Source: Caldisericota bacterium | GTDB lineage: Bacteria > Caldisericota > Caldisericia > Caldisericales > Caldisericaceae | Reading direction: 5' to 3' | Length of the DNA stretch: 5,268 nt | Assembly: GCA_030642335.1 (NCBI GenBank) | Contig: DAOWNX010000076.1 | Location: forward strand, 1-5,268 | In this document: piece after piece, positions 5,251 to 5,268 of the stretch | Layout: every line of letters begins with the position of its first letter | How positions within the stretch are numbered: the stretch's first letter is position 1 | Made by a program: the position numbers and the translations under genes | Notes under the pieces: model-generated | The model's input: the letters and a program-made list of their open reading frames with translations, nothing else | Told to the model about the DNA's origin: nothing | The model's database searches: none

Positions 5251-5268
5251 TATAATAGAGCTAGGAGA
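5251..5268 (+). promoter_or_regulatory. Probable -10 box and ribosome binding site of a gene starting beyond the window
   Basis: TATAAT (5251-5256) is a perfect -10 box. AGGAG (5263-5267) is a good ribosome site and the window ends one base later. A matching -35 box is not convincing: TTGAAT at 5230-5235 is only 15 bases away and lies within the preceding gene. The arrangement copies the other two promoters here, where a -10 box is closely followed by the ribosome site. No terminator hairpin separates it from the upstream gene, so transcription may also read through. Confidence 0.5.

Noticed and set aside
5244..5268. Terminator after the small 3' gene
   Set aside because: The A run and AT-rich sequence have no GC-containing stem; the stretch reads better as a -10 box and ribosome site.
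1..5268. CRISPR arrays, tRNA or rRNA genes, insertion sequences
   Set aside because: No spaced direct repeats, cloverleaf-like sequence, rRNA signature or transposase motif was found on either strand.

Overview
This is an AT-rich bacterial window with almost no non-coding DNA. It holds two divergently transcribed gene groups that meet at a promoter region at about 915-1030. Clear housekeeping genes are mixed with a SCIFF-type peptide locus, which is typical of anaerobic Clostridia. The likely source is a low-GC, strictly anaerobic bacterium of the Clostridia or a deep-branching anaerobic or thermophilic lineage with similar gene content. This placement is inference from gene content and base composition; no marker in the window fixes the taxon.

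Left side, minus strand (1-963): a promoter with a perfect TATAAT box drives a 54-codon gene (750-914). It encodes a ranthipeptide precursor of the SCIFF family ('six cysteines in forty-five'). Four bases after its stop begins its radical SAM maturase (745 down to 1, cut by the window edge). The maturase shows a CX3CX2C cluster motif and a GGEP motif. The precursor is atypical. One of the six family cysteines is valine, so it has only five, and it carries an extra basic, tryptophan-rich tail. The short gene is easily missed because it lies antisense to longer spurious open frames.

Right side, plus strand (977-5243): a TTGACA/TAAAAT promoter overlapped by an inverted repeat drives a compact run of four genes. 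These are alaS (alanyl-tRNA synthetase, GTG start), ruvX/yqgF (RNase H-fold resolvase-like protein), mltG (endolytic murein transglycosylase) and a 77-codon gene resembling DUF4911. Gaps are 13, -22 and 2 bases and I see no internal terminator, so this looks like one operon joining translation, nucleic-acid processing and cell-wall synthesis. The mltG gene has no ATG, GTG or TTG start that keeps its membrane anchor. The best start is ATT (AUU) at 4057, behind a strong ribosome binding site inside the end of ruvX.

The last 18 bases hold a TATAAT box and an AGGAG ribosome binding site, so another plus-strand gene probably starts just past the window. No rRNA, tRNA, CRISPR array, insertion sequence or convincing terminator was seen. 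The strongest candidates for something undescribed are the five-cysteine, tailed SCIFF precursor with its maturase and the AUU-started mltG.
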